From the NCBI RefSeq assembly GCF_000745345.1, contig NZ_JQNR01000005.1, forward strand, positions 434,001-498,000: a stretch of DNA of 64,000 bases, given 5' to 3'. Positions 1 to 8,160 of the stretch are shown here, piece after piece (positions within the stretch are counted from its first letter, which is position 1; each line of letters opens with the position of its first letter). Source of the stretch: Actinacidiphila yeochonensis CN732 (GTDB lineage: Bacteria > Actinomycetota > Actinomycetes > Streptomycetales > Streptomycetaceae). The translations under genes were made by a program, and so were the position numbers. The notes beneath the pieces were generated by a model. That model made no database searches. It worked only from the letters and a program-made list of their open reading frames with translations, and was not told the DNA's origin.

Positions 1-30
1 GACGTGAAGGCAGGACGCTTCACCGTCTGA
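1..30 (+). CDS. C-terminal tail of a gene entering from the left (tentative)
   Basis: Reading from base 1, nine codons (DVKAGRFTV) are followed by TGA at 28-30. The short basic/hydrophobic tail could be the end of a plus-strand gene converging on the iminopeptidase gene. Nothing can be said about its product, and so short an open stretch could be chance. Confidence 0.25.
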   Translation, partial: DVKAGRFTV

Positions 31-71
31 CCGCTCGGGTCGTCGTCCGCGGGGCAGGGGGACTCGGGTGG

Positions 72-1031
72 TCAGCGGTGCTTGAACGCGTCGATGGCCG
101 CCCGGACCGTCGCTCCCAGGGCGTCGCTTCCGGCGTGGCCTGAGTCCTCGATGATGTGGAGGCGTGCGGTCGGCCAGGCCTTCGCCAGCTTCCAGGCGGT
201 CTGCACCGGGCTGCCCATGTCGTGCCGGCCGTGGATCAGCACCGCTGGGATTCCGGCCAGCTTGTGGGCGTCGCGCAGGAGTTGGTCCTCTTCCAGCCAG
301 GCGCCGTTGCTGAAGAAGTGGGCGCAGATGCGTACGAAGGCGATCTGCGCGTCGGTCTCCTGGTCGCTGTACATGCCGGGGACGCCGTTGGGCTCGTTGG
401 AGATGACCGCGTCCTCCCAGGCGAGCCAGTCGGTGGCCGCCTTCTCCCGGACCGCCCGGTCGGGGTTCTCCATCAGCCGCGCGTAGGCCGCCAGCAGGTC
501 GCCGTCGCGCTCGTCCTCGGGGACGCCGTCGCGGAACCGGTCCCATGCCTCGGGGTGGAAGAGCCCGGCGCCCCGGTAGAGCCAGTCGATCTCGCTGCGG
601 CGGGTGGTGGTCACCGCCGGGATGACCATCTCGCTGACACGGTGCGGGTGTTGCTGTGCGTAGGCCAGGGCGAGCGTCGAGCCCCAGGAGGCTCCGTTGA
701 TCAGCCACGTGTCGATGCCGAGGTGTTCCCGCAGCCGTTCCATGTCGTCGACCAGGTGCTGCGTGGTGTTCAGGCTCATGTCCGCGGCCGGGTCGCTCGC
801 GTGCGGGGTGCTGCGGCCGCAGTTGCGCTGGTCGTAGCGGATGACGCGGTAGTACTCGACGTCCCAGGCCCTCGTCGGCCGCCGCATGGCGCCCGAACCC
901 GGACCGCCGTGGACGACCAGAGCGGGCTTGCCTTCGGGGTTGCCGATCTGCTCGTAGTAGAGCTGGTTGCCGTCTCCGGTGTCGAGGAGTCCGCAGTCGT
1001 AGGGACTGGCCGGGGGATAGAGGTCAACCAT
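72..1031 (-). CDS. pip: Proline iminopeptidase (alpha/beta hydrolase)
   Basis: Cytoplasmic serine peptidase that removes N-terminal proline from peptides. The 319-residue protein has the usual family length. Visible hallmarks are the oxyanion-hole loop HGGPGSG (residues 41-47), the nucleophile elbow GASWGS with Ser115, the acid in HGRHD (Asp271) and the catalytic His299 in DSGHA. Homologues often read GGSWGS, so Ala at 114 is a minor variant. The start is ATG at 1031; no strong Shine-Dalgarno sequence precedes it, but the N-terminus (YPPASPYDCGLLDTGDG) aligns with family starts. It stands alone, with the lipoprotein gene ending 105 bp downstream on the same strand being separately promoted or not, which the sequence does not decide. 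Confidence 0.93.
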   Translation of the reverse strand: MVDLYPPASPYDCGLLDTGDGNQLYYEQIGNPEGKPALVVHGGPGSGAMRRPTRAWDVEYYRVIRYDQRNCGRSTPHASDPAADMSLNTTQHLVDDMERLREHLGIDTWLINGASWGSTLALAYAQQHPHRVSEMVIPAVTTTRRSEIDWLYRGAGLFHPEAWDRFRDGVPEDERDGDLLAAYARLMENPDRAVREKAATDWLAWEDAVISNEPNGVPGMYSDQETDAQIAFVRICAHFFSNGAWLEEDQLLRDAHKLAGIPAVLIHGRHDMGSPVQTAWKLAKAWPTARLHIIEDSGHAGSDALGATVRAAIDAFKHR

Positions 1032-1136
1032 GACCGTCGACTCTACCCTGATCCACGGCGGTGGTCTGGGTAACTCGCCGTCTGGACAAGGTGGTTACCG
1101 CACACCCGTCCTGCTCGTGGGGACCCTGCCCGCGTA

Positions 1137-1829
1137 CTACTTGGGGACGGCCGGGCAGAAGCCGGTGTCGTAGCCGATGGAGTTGATCTCCACGTTGGGA
1201 CGAGGGTCGTCCGCGTAGTCGAACATGTTCGTGCACCTCTCGTCCAACTGCACCGAGGTGTACGTCTGCGACGAGCCCTGCGGCTGCGGGCAGAAGCCGG
1301 TGTCGTGCCCGATGGAGTTGATCTCCACGTTGGGGCGAGGGTCGTTGCCGTAGTCGAAGCGGTTGGTGCACCTCTCGTCCAGTTGCACCGAGGTGTAGGG
1401 CTGCGTCTCCTGCGGCGCCGGCGTCTGCGTCTGCGTCTCCTGCGGCTGGTCCGCCTGCGACGCGTGCTCCGGTGCCGGGCAGGTGCCCGTGGAAGCGCCG
1501 ATGGAGTTGATGTCCGCGTTGCTGCGGGGGTCGTTCGCGTAGTTGAAGCGGTTCGTGCACCGCTCGTCCGTGCTCGCCGCGCCGGACGTGCCCCCCGTAC
1601 CCGAGCTGGTCGTACGGGAACCGCTCGCGCCGGACGTGCTCGCCGTGGAGTGGCCCGAGGGGGCGGCGGTGCTGCCCGAGGTGCCCGAGGCGCCAGAGGA
1701 CATGGTGACCGACGGGTTCGCGGCGTTGGAAGCGGAGGTCGTGCCGCTCGATCCGCACGCCGTCAACGCCAGGCCGGCGGTCACAGCGACAACTGCCGAC
1801 AGGCCCCAACGAGCAGTCCTCTTACGCAT
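1137..1829 (-). CDS. Lipoprotein with three copies of a two-cysteine repeat
   Basis: A 230-residue exported lipoprotein of unknown function. The start is ATG at 1829, preceded by GGGAAGAGG; the frame is open further upstream but without signal-peptide character. Residues 1-24 form a signal peptide (MRKRT then a hydrophobic core) ending in the lipobox LTAC with Cys25. Residues 26-87 are a Ser/Thr/Gly linker typical of a cell-wall spacer. Three copies of a roughly 31-residue motif follow at about 88-118, 151-181 and 196-226, each beginning DERCTN(R/M)F and ending INSIG..TG.CP, with one Cys near each end, which suggests one disulfide per repeat. The last two copies also share the preceding YTSVQL. 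A Gln/Thr/Pro-rich spacer separates copies 1 and 2. It is divergent from another lipoprotein gene. Confidence 0.75.
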   Translation of the reverse strand: MRKRTARWGLSAVVAVTAGLALTACGSSGTTSASNAANPSVTMSSGASGTSGSTAAPSGHSTASTSGASGSRTTSSGTGGTSGAASTDERCTNRFNYANDPRSNADINSIGASTGTCPAPEHASQADQPQETQTQTPAPQETQPYTSVQLDERCTNRFDYGNDPRPNVEINSIGHDTGFCPQPQGSSQTYTSVQLDERCTNMFDYADDPRPNVEINSIGYDTGFCPAVPK

Positions 1830-2184
1830 GTCTGCCTCTTCCCTCTCGCTGCGCTCACCCTGTGTAGTGGTGGCGCCGACGTCTCTCGTGCGGGCCGCCG
1901 GCGCTCCGACGGCCACCGGCTGCTGAGACGACCTTGGCACGCTCCAACACCGCAGGTCAGCCCCTGTTGCAGCGGTGTGACAGAACGCCATCGGCATGGA
2001 GAAGAAAGGAACATCCACCGCACCTACGTCACCTCGACGGGACACCGGGTCGCGTCGCGGTGCAGGTCGTCTCCGTCGTATGACGGTTGTCCCTGTTACG
2101 TCACAGCAGGTCAGAGAAGGTACCGGCGCGCTCGTACGCCGTGTCAGTCTTGGCCTCAGCCGATCTTCGTCACTGGGAGTGTCC
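1830..2184. other. Divergent intergenic region between two lipoprotein genes
   Basis: These 355 bp separate the minus-strand start at 1829 from the plus-strand start at 2185, so they must hold the promoters of both genes. I could not pick out convincing -35/-10 pairs or a clear operator, and no convincing small gene is present. Confidence 0.5.
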
Positions 2185-2880
2185 ATGAACCGCCGTCACG
2201 TCTCCGCCGCCGTCGTCCTCGCCTCCGCCGTCGCGCTCCTCACCACCGCGTGCGGGTCGTCCGGCTCCGGCTCGAACGCGTCGGCGAGTGCCCCGAGCAC
2301 ATCCGCGACGGCCGGCACGGCCACGACCGCCACCTCGTCCACGCCGAGCCAGTCCGGTACGGCGGACAGCTCGACCAGCGGCGGGGGTTCGAGCACGGGC
2401 GGCTCGGGGACCACCGCTTCCGCCCCCACCAAGGCAGCGACCACGGGTGGTTCGGGCACGTCGGCCGGCTCCAGCAAGAGCACGAGCGGGCAGAACATCT
2501 CCTCGGGCAGCGGCAGCAAGGGATCGGGCAGCGGTTCGAGCGTCAGCTGGAAGGCGTGCGCCGTGCCGTCGGGGTACGACGGCTTCCTCAAGCTCGACTC
2601 CGCCAAGACCTTCCAGGGCAACACGGTCGTGAACATCAGCAAGGAGACGTGCAAGGTCAACGCGAACGACGACGAGGACGTCGAGTACACCGCGATCACG
2701 TCCTCCCAGGCGTACGTCTTCAGCGAGAGCCCCTCCGTCAAGGTGCTCAGCGGTACCGACCTGGAGTCGGTCGCCCCGAGCTGGCTGGTCAGCCACCAGC
2801 TGGAGAACACCCCGTACTTCGCCTACCGGCTCAACAGCGCGAGCCAGATCACCACGCTGGAGGAGATCTACCACCCCTGA
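2185..2880 (+). CDS. Putative secreted lipoprotein of unknown function
   Basis: A 231-residue exported protein. The ATG at 2185 is preceded by GGGAGT at a proper distance and opens a signal peptide (MNRRHVSAAVVLASAVALL) that ends at TTAC, a slightly irregular lipobox with Cys23 (Thr instead of Leu/Val/Ile at -3). Residues 24 to about 120 are a Ser/Thr/Gly/Ala linker with runs such as GSGSGSS. The last 110 residues form a globular domain with two Cys (SWKACAVPSG and KETCKVN) likely to pair outside the cell. I do not recognise the domain. It probably displays this domain beyond the cell wall. A strong hairpin follows at 2901-2952. Confidence 0.72.
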   Translation: MNRRHVSAAVVLASAVALLTTACGSSGSGSNASASAPSTSATAGTATTATSSTPSQSGTADSSTSGGGSSTGGSGTTASAPTKAATTGGSGTSAGSSKSTSGQNISSGSGSKGSGSGSSVSWKACAVPSGYDGFLKLDSAKTFQGNTVVNISKETCKVNANDDEDVEYTAITSSQAYVFSESPSVKVLSGTDLESVAPSWLVSHQLENTPYFAYRLNSASQITTLEEIYHP

Positions 2881-2900
2881 TCCGGCCGGGATCGCGCCAG

Positions 2901-2952
2901 GCGACCGTGCTGGTGGCAGCCACTCACTGAGGGCTGTAACCAGCACGGTCGC
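2901..2952 (+). terminator. Strong hairpin terminator after the lipoprotein gene
   Basis: A perfect 14-bp inverted repeat (GCGACCGTGCTGGT at 2901-2914 and its complement at 2939-2952) encloses a 24-nt loop, 20 bp after the stop at 2880. The downstream sequence CCCTTTAG is only weakly T-rich, as usual for this group. Confidence 0.75.
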
Positions 2953-3271
2953 CCTTTAGCGTCCGCCGAAGACGGTGTGTCGACCGCAGGCTCACTCCGG
3001 ACGGCGACCGGCCGTCGACCCTCAGAAGCCACGCGTACGATCCCGGCGCCGGTTCCGGCTGTTGCGGTTCAGCGGTTCCTCGGTGCCGGGTCACGGGCGG
3101 TCAGGGCAGAACCGGGAGAAGTACGCACGGGGCCGACTGCGGTGACACGCGTCGCCGCAGGTGACGAGGCCGCCGTCTCATCGCAGGCCGAAACCCGTGG
3201 CCGGGCCCGGGTTTCCCGCGCTGCGACCGCTCGCCTCCCGGCGCGACCGGTCACCTCTCCCGGGAGCCCGC
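2953..3271. other. Intergenic region without recognised content
   Basis: Between the lipoprotein terminator and the end of the leftward repeat-protein gene. Open frames here are arginine/proline-rich and look like antisense or noncoding shadows. I see no gene, RNA or repeat I would defend. Confidence 0.4.
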
Positions 3272-4810
3272 CTAACGGGAGTGTCCGTGCCCCGCCGAGG
3301 CACGCCTGCGCCGCTCGCCGACGGTCCCGGCCCGGTGCCGGGTGCCGGCCGTGTGCTCGGTCTGCTCGGTCCGTTCCCTGCGCCGCCGGCCGCTCACGCC
3401 GTTCGCCGTCGTCTCGCGCCGCTTCGCGGACCTCTTGCGGCGGCTACCGGAGGGGGCGTCGGGATGGGCGTCCCGATGCGGGGAGGCGTCCTCGGGGTTC
3501 GCCCTCGGTGCCTTGCGGCAGGCCTCGCCGTTGACGTACTCGGCCGCGTCTCCAGCCTCGGCGCCGGTGCTCTGGACGGTGTGGCGGGTGGTCCGTTCGG
3601 CCCCCTCCGTCGTCTTCCCCACGCCCTCGCTCACGGTGTCGGTGGCCTCCGCCGCCTCCCGGCCCGTGCCGCCTGCCGCCTCGCCCGCGCTCCGGCCGAC
3701 CTCCCCGGCCGTCTCACCCGCGCCCCTGCCGACGTCCCCGGCCGCCTCCCCCGCGCCCTTCGCGGCATCCCCCGCGTCCTTCGCGACATCCCCCGCCGCC
3801 TCGCCCACACCGCCGGCCGCCTTACCCACATCACCGGCCGCCTTGCCGACGTCCCCGGCTGCCTCCCCGGCGCCCTTCGCGACGTCCCCGGCCGCCTCGC
3901 CGACCTCCCCGGCCGCCTCCCCGGCGCCCTTCGCGACGTCCCCGGCCGCCTCGCCGACCTCCCCGGCCGCCTCCCCGGCGCCCTTCCCGACACCCTCCAC
4001 GGCACCACCGGCGCCCTTCCCGACGTCCTCCACAGCGCCGCCCGCGCCCTTCCCGACGTCCTCCACGGCGCCGCCCGCGCCCCTGCCGACGTCCTCCACG
4101 GCGCCGCCGGCACCACGGCCCACGTCCTCGACCGCCGAGCCCGCGCCCCTGCCGACGTCCTCCACCGCACCGCCCGCGCCACGGCCGATCTCGCCGACGG
4201 CGCGGCCCGTACCGGTGCCGACCTCCTCGACGGCCGAGCCGACCGAGGCGGTCAGGTTCTCCAGGATCTGGGGGTTGCGGTCGATGGTGGTCAGGACGCG
4301 TTCGATCATCGCGAGCACGTTGGCGAGCCGTACCTTCAGCAGCGCCTGCGCCTCGACCCCCTTGATGCCGAGGTGGACCCGGCCGAGCCCGACGTCGGCT
4401 CCGACGTTGAGCTTCAACAGGTCGAGAACCTCAGCCTGGAGTGAGACCTTGGCACGCAAGTCCTCGACGTCCAGCTCGATTTCGTCGACCTTCAGGACAG
4501 GTACGTCGAGGTAGACGTCGGGTTCGGGGTTGGGGTCGCGGGTGGGCTCGTACGCGTAGTCGTTCGCCTGGGCGTCCTCGGCGCGAGCCTGGCGGCGGCC
4601 CTCCCGCCCGCGACCGGGGGCTCGTTCCGACGCCTTCTCGATGTCGGCGCCCTTCGGCGTGCGCGTCCCGTCGTCGTCAGGAACCGCGCCTCTCCGGCTG
4701 ACGGCCTCGGTGTCGGTGTCGGTGTCGGTGTCAATACCGGTTTCGGTATCGACGTCGGTGTCGGTATCGGTCCGGTCGGGGCTGTCGGTGCCGCGGCTGC
4801 CGTGCGCCAT
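3272..4810 (-). CDS. Amphipathic 11-mer repeat protein (LEA-like), last gene of a three-gene operon
   Basis: A 512-residue protein starting at ATG 4810, 4 bp after the SRPBCC gene, with GAAGGAA upstream. Residues 8-36 are a Thr-Asp ladder. Residues about 98-188 are a conserved-looking domain (YLDVPVLKVDEIELDVEDLR to NPQILENL). Residues 190 to about 400 are an 11-residue repeat of the type GGAVEDVGRGA, shading into GEAAGEVGEAAGDVAKGA, which would form a long amphipathic helix like group 3 LEA or lipid-surface proteins. The C-terminus is strongly basic. From memory, proteins with the LDVPVLKVDEI..LDVEDL domain occur near actinobacterial gas-vesicle clusters; none of the structural genes is in this window. 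A membrane- or shell-surface coating or stress role is inference. Confidence 0.72.
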   Translation of the reverse strand: MAHGSRGTDSPDRTDTDTDVDTETGIDTDTDTDTEAVSRRGAVPDDDGTRTPKGADIEKASERAPGRGREGRRQARAEDAQANDYAYEPTRDPNPEPDVYLDVPVLKVDEIELDVEDLRAKVSLQAEVLDLLKLNVGADVGLGRVHLGIKGVEAQALLKVRLANVLAMIERVLTTIDRNPQILENLTASVGSAVEEVGTGTGRAVGEIGRGAGGAVEDVGRGAGSAVEDVGRGAGGAVEDVGRGAGGAVEDVGKGAGGAVEDVGKGAGGAVEGVGKGAGEAAGEVGEAAGDVAKGAGEAAGEVGEAAGDVAKGAGEAAGDVGKAAGDVGKAAGGVGEAAGDVAKDAGDAAKGAGEAAGDVGRGAGETAGEVGRSAGEAAGGTGREAAEATDTVSEGVGKTTEGAERTTRHTVQSTGAEAGDAAEYVNGEACRKAPRANPEDASPHRDAHPDAPSGSRRKRSAKRRETTANGVSGRRRRERTEQTEHTAGTRHRAGTVGERRRRASAGHGHSR

Positions 4811-4814
4811 CGGC

Positions 4815-5777
4815 TCATTCCTTCTCGTCGTCGGCTTCGGCGGTGTCGTCGTCCTCGTCCTCCGCCTCCTCGTCGTCCGCTTCCCCGTTCTCGACCTCGT
4901 CCGACTCGTCGGCCTCGTCGGTCTCCTCGGCCTCGTCGTCCTCGGCTTCCTCCTCCTCGACCGCGTCCTCGTGCGAGCGGGTGACCTCGCCGTCCTGGAT
5001 CTCACCGCGCCATCCCTCGGGGGGTTCGTCGGTGAGCGTGACGTAGCGCTGGAAGCGCTTGAGGTCGAGCCGGAGGCGGCGGCCCTGGGCGCGCCAGATG
5101 TTGCCGGTCTTCTCGAAGAAGCCGACCGGGCGGTACTCGACGACCACCACGACCCGGGTGAGGTCCGGGGTGAGTTCGTGGAAGCTGACGGCGCCGTGGG
5201 TGGTGCCCTTGTCGCCCTCGGAGTCCCAGACGATCCGCTCGTCCGGGATCTGCTCCTGCACGGTGGCCTTGAAGCTGCGGTTGGAGAACGCGACCTTGAG
5301 CTTCCAGTCGCTCTCCGTCTCGTCGTCGCCGGCGGACACGCTGGTCACGCCCTTGGCGAAGGACGAGAAGGACTCAAGGTCGGTCCAGTAGTCGTACACC
5401 TCGCGGCGCGGAAGCCCGACGTCGATGCTCTCGGTGATCACCATCGCCTTGCTGTCGCCGGCGCCGCTGCCGCCGCCGCCCACCGCGCCCTTCACGGTGT
5501 CCGTCGCCTTGTCCGCCGCGCCCTTGACCATGCCGCCGGCCTTCCCCACGGTGCCCTTCACCATGCCCCCGGCCAGCCCCTTCACGCCTCCGCCGCCCGG
5601 GAGGAAGTGCGCCAGGCCGGAGGGACCGTCGCCGTCCGAGGAGCCGAGACCGGGGATGCTCCCGGCTGCTGAGCTGATCAGGTCCTTGGCCTTGGCGCCA
5701 AGGTAGTTGGCAAGTTCGGACCTGAGTTCGTCCAGCGGTCCGGCGCCGTCGGTCGGTGCCTGTTCGGTCTTCGTCAT
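4815..5777 (-). CDS. SRPBCC (START/Bet v1-like) family protein
   Basis: A 320-residue protein. Residues 1 to about 110 include a Gly/Lys-rich segment with repeated GGMVKG..GKAGGMVKGAADKA amphipathic stretches. Residues about 117-265 form the SRPBCC fold: VITESIDVGLPRREVYDYWTD at its start, SDWKLKVAFSNRSFKATVQE in the sheet and YRPVGFFEKTGNIW near the end. The C-terminal 50 residues are almost all Glu/Asp. The start chosen is ATG 5777, whose A is also the last base of the upstream gene's TGA; GTG 5780 is an equally placed alternative behind GAGGAGGTGACCA. SRPBCC proteins bind hydrophobic ligands or act in complex assembly; in Streptomyces one is typical of gas-vesicle clusters (recalled). The second gene of this operon. 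Confidence 0.85.
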   Translation of the reverse strand: MTKTEQAPTDGAGPLDELRSELANYLGAKAKDLISSAAGSIPGLGSSDGDGPSGLAHFLPGGGGVKGLAGGMVKGTVGKAGGMVKGAADKATDTVKGAVGGGGSGAGDSKAMVITESIDVGLPRREVYDYWTDLESFSSFAKGVTSVSAGDDETESDWKLKVAFSNRSFKATVQEQIPDERIVWDSEGDKGTTHGAVSFHELTPDLTRVVVVVEYRPVGFFEKTGNIWRAQGRRLRLDLKRFQRYVTLTDEPPEGWRGEIQDGEVTRSHEDAVEEEEAEDDEAEETDEADESDEVENGEADDEEAEDEDDDTAEADDEKE

Positions 5778-6526
5778 CACTGGTCACCTCCTCGGGGCTT
5801 GCTCCTGCTACTGCTGCCGGCCGACGTCTTCCGGCCGGGCTTCCCGCCCGACGGCTTCTCGGCGGAGGTCCGGCGCCGGGAGCTCTTTCCGGCGGTCCCG
5901 GCGGGCTTCCCGCCCCGACCGGACGCGGAGGGGGTGCGGGACGACGAGGCGGACTCCCGGGAGCGGGTGGGCTTGGCCTTCCCGCTCTTCGGTGCGCGGG
6001 TGCGGCGCTCGCTGCGGCGGCGGGACTTCTCCTTCTCCGCCTTGGCGGCGTCCTCGGCCTCTTCAGAGTCCTCAGCCTCGTCGGCGTCCTCGGCCTCGTC
6101 GGAGGTGTCCTCGTCCGACCCGTCCTCGTCCTCGCCGGCTTCGGCCTCGCCGGCTTCGTCCTCGCCGGCTTCGTCCTCGCCGGTGTCCTCGTCGCCGCCG
6201 TCCTCGTCCTCGTCCTCCTCGTTCAGGAGGGCTTCGGTCCGGTTGCGGAGCGCCTCTGTGAGGGCTTCGACGCCGAGGTTCGCCCGGTCCTTGACCGCGG
6301 TGCGTCCGGTGTCCAGGATTTCGTGGCGCAGGTGATCGCTCAGCTCACCGAACTGCGGGCTCTGTGCGAGCTTGCGCATCCCCTGCCCCAGCAGGGTGGC
6401 GGGATCGAGGCTGCGCCCCGCGGCGATGGAGAGCAGGCTCAGCGCGAGCTTGCCCTTCTTCGTCCGCCCGACGACGTAGCCGGCGGTCATCCCGACGGCC
6501 AGCGTCGCCCTGGTGGTCTTGTCCAT
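5777..6526 (-). CDS. Gas-vesicle-cluster-type accessory protein (often mislabelled DNA primase)
   Basis: A 249-residue protein of three parts: an N-terminal glycine-zipper hydrophobic helix (LAVGMTAGYVVGRTKKGKLA) followed by a helical region to about residue 100; a Glu/Asp-rich stretch (about 100-160) built of short acidic repeats; and a Lys/Arg/Ser-rich tail. No primase motif is visible. The N-terminal pattern GYVVGRTKKGKLAL matches proteins I recall between gvpG and gvpJ in Streptomyces gas-vesicle clusters, which databases often call DNA primase. First gene of the leftward operon, ATG 6526, weak AAGGG upstream. Absence of gvpA/gvpJ nearby is the odd point. Confidence 0.7.
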   Translation of the reverse strand: MDKTTRATLAVGMTAGYVVGRTKKGKLALSLLSIAAGRSLDPATLLGQGMRKLAQSPQFGELSDHLRHEILDTGRTAVKDRANLGVEALTEALRNRTEALLNEEDEDEDGGDEDTGEDEAGEDEAGEAEAGEDEDGSDEDTSDEAEDADEAEDSEEAEDAAKAEKEKSRRRSERRTRAPKSGKAKPTRSRESASSSRTPSASGRGGKPAGTAGKSSRRRTSAEKPSGGKPGRKTSAGSSSRSKPRGGDQ

Positions 6527-6855
6527 GATCTACGCCCTTGCGTCCGTCGTCCCGTCCCGGCTGAGCCGCGGCCCCGACCCGCGCAAAGGGCAGCCGTCTG
6601 GGCTTCCATACGACGCGAGCGCTGCGCTCCCGCGGGGGGTTCGCGGTGGAACCCACGCCATATCTGGAGGCGGGCACATCGATATAGCCGATATGTACCC
6701 CTTCCCCACTATCCTCCGGGGCCGGGTGGGACGCACCCTCGGCCCGCCTCCGGGGCCTGCGGGCCCCGGGCAGAGCGCGGATCGGGCTGGTCGGGCAGAC
6801 GCTGGTCGGGCAGACGCCGCCCGGGGCGCCAGCCGCGACCACGGCCGACCGGCGA
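6527..6855. promoter_or_regulatory. Probable promoter region of the leftward three-gene operon
   Basis: This 329-bp gap holds an AT-rich island unusual for the window: 6676-6698 contains a direct repeat (CGATATAGC then CGATATGT), and CCATATCTGG lies at about 6658-6667. On the minus strand GGGTAC at about 6696-6701 resembles a SigB-class -10 element, but no matching -35 GTTT is correctly spaced. I would treat the island as a candidate operator/promoter only. Confidence 0.35.
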
Positions 6856-7158
6856 TCACCGAGCCCGTCGCCTCGTCCCCCTGGCCCGGCCCGCCGCCGC
6901 GCCGGCGGCCCGGGACCTCCCGTCCCTCCGGAGGAGTACCAGGACCAGGACGGCCGCGCACTGGAGAGCCAGGGAGAGGAACGTCGCGTGTCCCAGCGGG
7001 TAGACGTGCGGCAGTTCCACTCCGGCCGTCAGCAGGAGCGCCATCCACACGAGGAAGCGCCACCCCTTCAGGACGCGCGTGCCCAGCAGCAGCCGAAGCG
7101 ACAGGACCACTTCGGCTCCGTTGAGGATCAACTGCGCCGCGTACAACCCGCCCGCCAT
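6856..7158 (-). CDS. Small membrane protein
   Basis: A 100-residue protein from ATG 7158, preceded by GAGGAAGAGGGG. It has about three hydrophobic segments (residues 5-26, 34-49 and 58-77) and a basic C-terminal tail (RRDGRSRAAG onwards). No family recognised. The clear ribosome-binding site and membrane-protein composition support a real gene. Confidence 0.6.
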   Translation of the reverse strand: MAGGLYAAQLILNGAEVVLSLRLLLGTRVLKGWRFLVWMALLLTAGVELPHVYPLGHATFLSLALQCAAVLVLVLLRRDGRSRAAGAAAGRARGTRRRAR

Positions 7159-7633
7159 CCGCCCCTCTTCCTCCGCGCCCCACCCTGGTCCACCAGCGCA
7201 GATGTACCGCCGGCCGCAGGCCCGTGACAAGAGCGTCCGGGCGTGCCGTACGCCACCTCGGGCGCCGTTGACCGCGCCGCACACGAGGGCCGGTGTCCCC
7301 GCGAAGGGGACGCCGTTCGACGCCTCGCATGACATCTCCGCGGCGAACTGCCGCCAGGGGACGCTCCGTTCGGCGATCCGCAGGCCCGACTCCGGTGCGG
7401 CCAGGGCGCGGCGACAGGGCCCGGGTCGGGCCCGGCGACACGGCCCGGGCCGGGTCCTGCGACACGACCCAGGTCCGGGTCCTGCGACACGGCCCGGGCC
7501 GGCTCCTTTGCCGGAGTCCGCTCCTACGATGTGAGCAGCTGCTCGAAACCGGGGACACGACGGACCGGGACACCGTCTCCCCCCTCCGGACGCCGTCTCC
7601 CACCGGGCACCACCGACCGAAGGCTGATGCCGC
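7159..7633. other. Divergent intergenic region with a short tandem repeat
   Basis: 475 bp between two divergently read membrane-protein genes. Apart from the tandem repeat at 7411-7507 I see no gene; promoters for both neighbours should lie here. Confidence 0.4.
7411..7507. repeat. Four imperfect 24-25 bp tandem repeats
   Basis: Units begin with GCGACA at 7411, 7435, 7459 and 7484 and continue with GC-rich sequence of the type GGCCCGGGCCGGGTCC, which is itself nearly palindromic, so each unit could fold. Noncoding by appearance. Confidence 0.7.
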
Positions 7634-8080
7634 ATGGACGCTCGCCGCTCGCCCTGGTACGACCAGCCGCTCCCGCGCCACCCCGGCACCCGCCGCCGGC
7701 CCGCCGACGCCCTCGCGTCCTGGGCGGTCGCCACCGGCGTGGCCGTCCTCGTCCTGGCGTTGGCGCTGCCGATCGAGACCGTCGACTCCGACCGCGCGGG
7801 GGTCCAGCCGCGCGACAGCCTCTACCAGGCGCACGGCCCGCTGGTGCTGCTGCCGGCCGGGGTTCCGCTGCTGGTGGCGGCGCTCGTCGCCGTGCTGGTG
7901 CGCGCGTGCCGCCGGGGTGGGCGCGGCTGGGCCCTGCCAGTGGCCTGGGCACTGTCGGGGCTCCTGCTGGGCACGGCCGTAGCGGGCTTCCTCACCTTCC
8001 TCATCGGCGTCTTCGTCATGCCGACCGGCCTGCTGCTGGTCACCGCCGCCTACCAGGCGCAGCGGGAGCGCCTGCCGTAA
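7634..8080 (+). CDS. Small multi-pass membrane protein
   Basis: A 148-residue protein, start ATG 7634 with a modest upstream GAAGG-like element. Four hydrophobic segments are visible at about residues 28-46 (AVATGVAVLVLALALPI), 69-90, 99-115 and 117-138. The loop between the first two carries acidic/polar residues. No family recognised. It could share transcription with the hydrolase gene 80 bp downstream. Confidence 0.65.
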   Translation: MDARRSPWYDQPLPRHPGTRRRPADALASWAVATGVAVLVLALALPIETVDSDRAGVQPRDSLYQAHGPLVLLPAGVPLLVAALVAVLVRACRRGGRGWALPVAWALSGLLLGTAVAGFLTFLIGVFVMPTGLLLVTAAYQAQRERLP

Positions 8081-8160
8081 CCGCAGGGGCGTGAGGTGCG
8101 GGTGTTCACCGTCGGACGAAAATGCCATGACGGCACGGTCGACTGGGCAGGGTGGTGGTC

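Noticed and set aside
2977..3534. 185-codon plus-strand frame after the lipoprotein terminator
   Set aside because: Runs into the antisense of the repeat-protein gene; low-complexity Arg/Ala/Pro sequence without initiation signal.
6676..6705. Sigma-B promoter for the gas-vesicle-type operon
   Set aside because: GGGTAC matches a -10 but no GTTT-like -35 lies 14-16 bp upstream; recorded only as a weak candidate.
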